A DNA stretch of 6,591 bases from Clostridiales bacterium (GTDB taxonomy: Bacteria; Bacillota; Clostridia; Oscillospirales; Acutalibacteraceae). Under the pieces are notes generated by a model, which searched no databases, was not told the DNA's origin, and saw only the letters and a list, made by a program, of their open reading frames with translations. Position 1 is the stretch's first letter. Each line of letters begins with the position of its first letter. Below, one piece after another: positions 6,297-6,591 of the stretch. The position numbers and the translations under genes are program-made. Where the stretch lies: NCBI GenBank assembly GCA_019416395.1, contig DXXH01000114.1, positions 1-6,591 on the forward strand, given 5' to 3'.

Positions 6297-6591
6297 ATGA
6301 CTAAAAAGAATTGGCGAAATTTAGGTGCCGCTTGTATCCTGGGAGTACTGACCTTTTGCGCCGTGTGCTTCCAGTGGTTTTCCAGCCTGAATCTGCTGTT
6401 GCAAGACATTGTTTATCAGCGGTCCGGGCAAGTAAACCCCAATATTAAAGTGATTGCCATAGATGAAAAGACCTTACAAGCTCTTGGCCCCTTTGAGACC
6501 TGGACCCGGGAACCCTATGCCCAGTTGATTGAAACGCTCAATCAAGGAGAAAATGCCCCCAAGGTAATTGCCCTGTATGTGTTGCTCACCG
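6297..6591 (+). CDS. CHASE2-domain membrane sensor, N-terminal part (3' truncated by window edge)
   Basis: Starts ATG at 6297 with AGAGGA (6285-6290) 6 nt upstream, overlapping the FecR stop by 8 bases. The 98 visible residues show a basic start (MTKKNWRN), a TM (about 8-28), then an extracytoplasmic segment: LLQDIVYQRSGQVNPNIKVI, AIDEKTLQALGPFETWTREP and YAQLIETLNQ. This fits the CHASE2 sensory domain (IDe.SL..lG...W.R..yA.li..L). CHASE2 proteins usually end in an adenylate/guanylate cyclase, kinase or GGDEF output after three further TMs; the output here lies beyond the window. Pairing with a FecR protein is, from memory, common in Firmicutes and suggests joint envelope sensing. The usual Asp of the 'IgfDvlf' motif is Tyr (IALYVLLT), and WPW is FETW, so the copy is divergent. 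Domain call is good, output unknown. Confidence 0.82.
   Translation, partial: MTKKNWRNLGAACILGVLTFCAVCFQWFSSLNLLLQDIVYQRSGQVNPNIKVIAIDEKTLQALGPFETWTREPYAQLIETLNQGENAPKVIALYVLLT

Larger units (their letters stand above)
5216..6304 (+). pseudogene. FecR-domain surface protein, C-terminal part with TP linker, heptad repeats and C-terminal TM
   Basis: True homology starts near 5275 (FNSIENPLAEGDSYEIVTPD); codons from the ATG at 5216 to there are out of frame. GVMAVRGTQFRVAV is the hallmark of the FecR domain. The domain is followed by VLEGTVHVQL, then a long Pro/Thr/Ala linker (about 5640-5960) with ten Thr-Pro pairs, six seven-residue SSEWQSD-type units (5993-6118), an acidic/Ser-rich stretch and a C-terminal hydrophobic segment (LFPSVVLGISAIIY) ending KKRKKDD. 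That tail looks like a membrane stop-transfer, or a sorting signal without LPXTG. With the N-terminal anchor the whole protein would span the envelope twice. Such FecR proteins lack the TonB system of classical FecR and their partner is unknown. It overlaps the CHASE2 gene by 8 bases, so the two are translationally linked. An internal ATG (5345) exists but would cut the domain. Confidence 0.75.

Overview
The window looks like a chromosomal piece of a low-to-mid GC gut-type clostridium, probably near Oscillospiraceae/Ruminococcaceae. This is inferred from recalled family resemblance of the FtsH, the LytTR regulator, the GAF-ABC protein and the FecR/CHASE2 pair; no search was run. Strong Shine-Dalgarno sites and short intergenic gaps fit Firmicutes.

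Layout: (1) 3-1619, +, an FtsH membrane metalloprotease, cut at its 5' end by the window edge but otherwise intact. (2) 1663-1718, a hairpin with an A-run on one side and a T-run on the other, a good bidirectional terminator between convergent genes. (3) 1776-2507, -, an intact LytTR-type response regulator. (4) 2508-2971, a divergent intergenic region with candidate promoters and several inverted repeats. (5) 2972-5292, +, the unusual part: recognisable pieces of a GAF-ABC ATPase, a large FtsX-family permease with a coiled coil, and the N-terminus of a FecR-domain protein. They lie in a sensible operon order but are joined by abrupt internal deletions, three single-base insertions in G or C runs, and one amber codon. 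(6) to 6304, the rest of the FecR-domain surface protein with a Thr-Pro linker and a 21-bp heptapeptide repeat. (7) 6297-6591, the start of a CHASE2-domain membrane sensor that overlaps the FecR reading frame and runs off the window.

Reconstruction (inference): the ancestral locus encoded a GAF-regulated MacB/LolCDE-like ABC exporter followed by a FecR-domain envelope protein and a CHASE2 sensor, possibly a cyclase or kinase. In this copy the exporter cannot work as written. The ATPase stops before its signature motif, the permease lacks TM1 and the last TMs, and FecR has lost its N-terminal cytoplasmic part and is frameshifted. The pieces themselves are well preserved, so the loss is either recent or an assembly/consensus artefact. 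Deciding between these is the main question the window raises.
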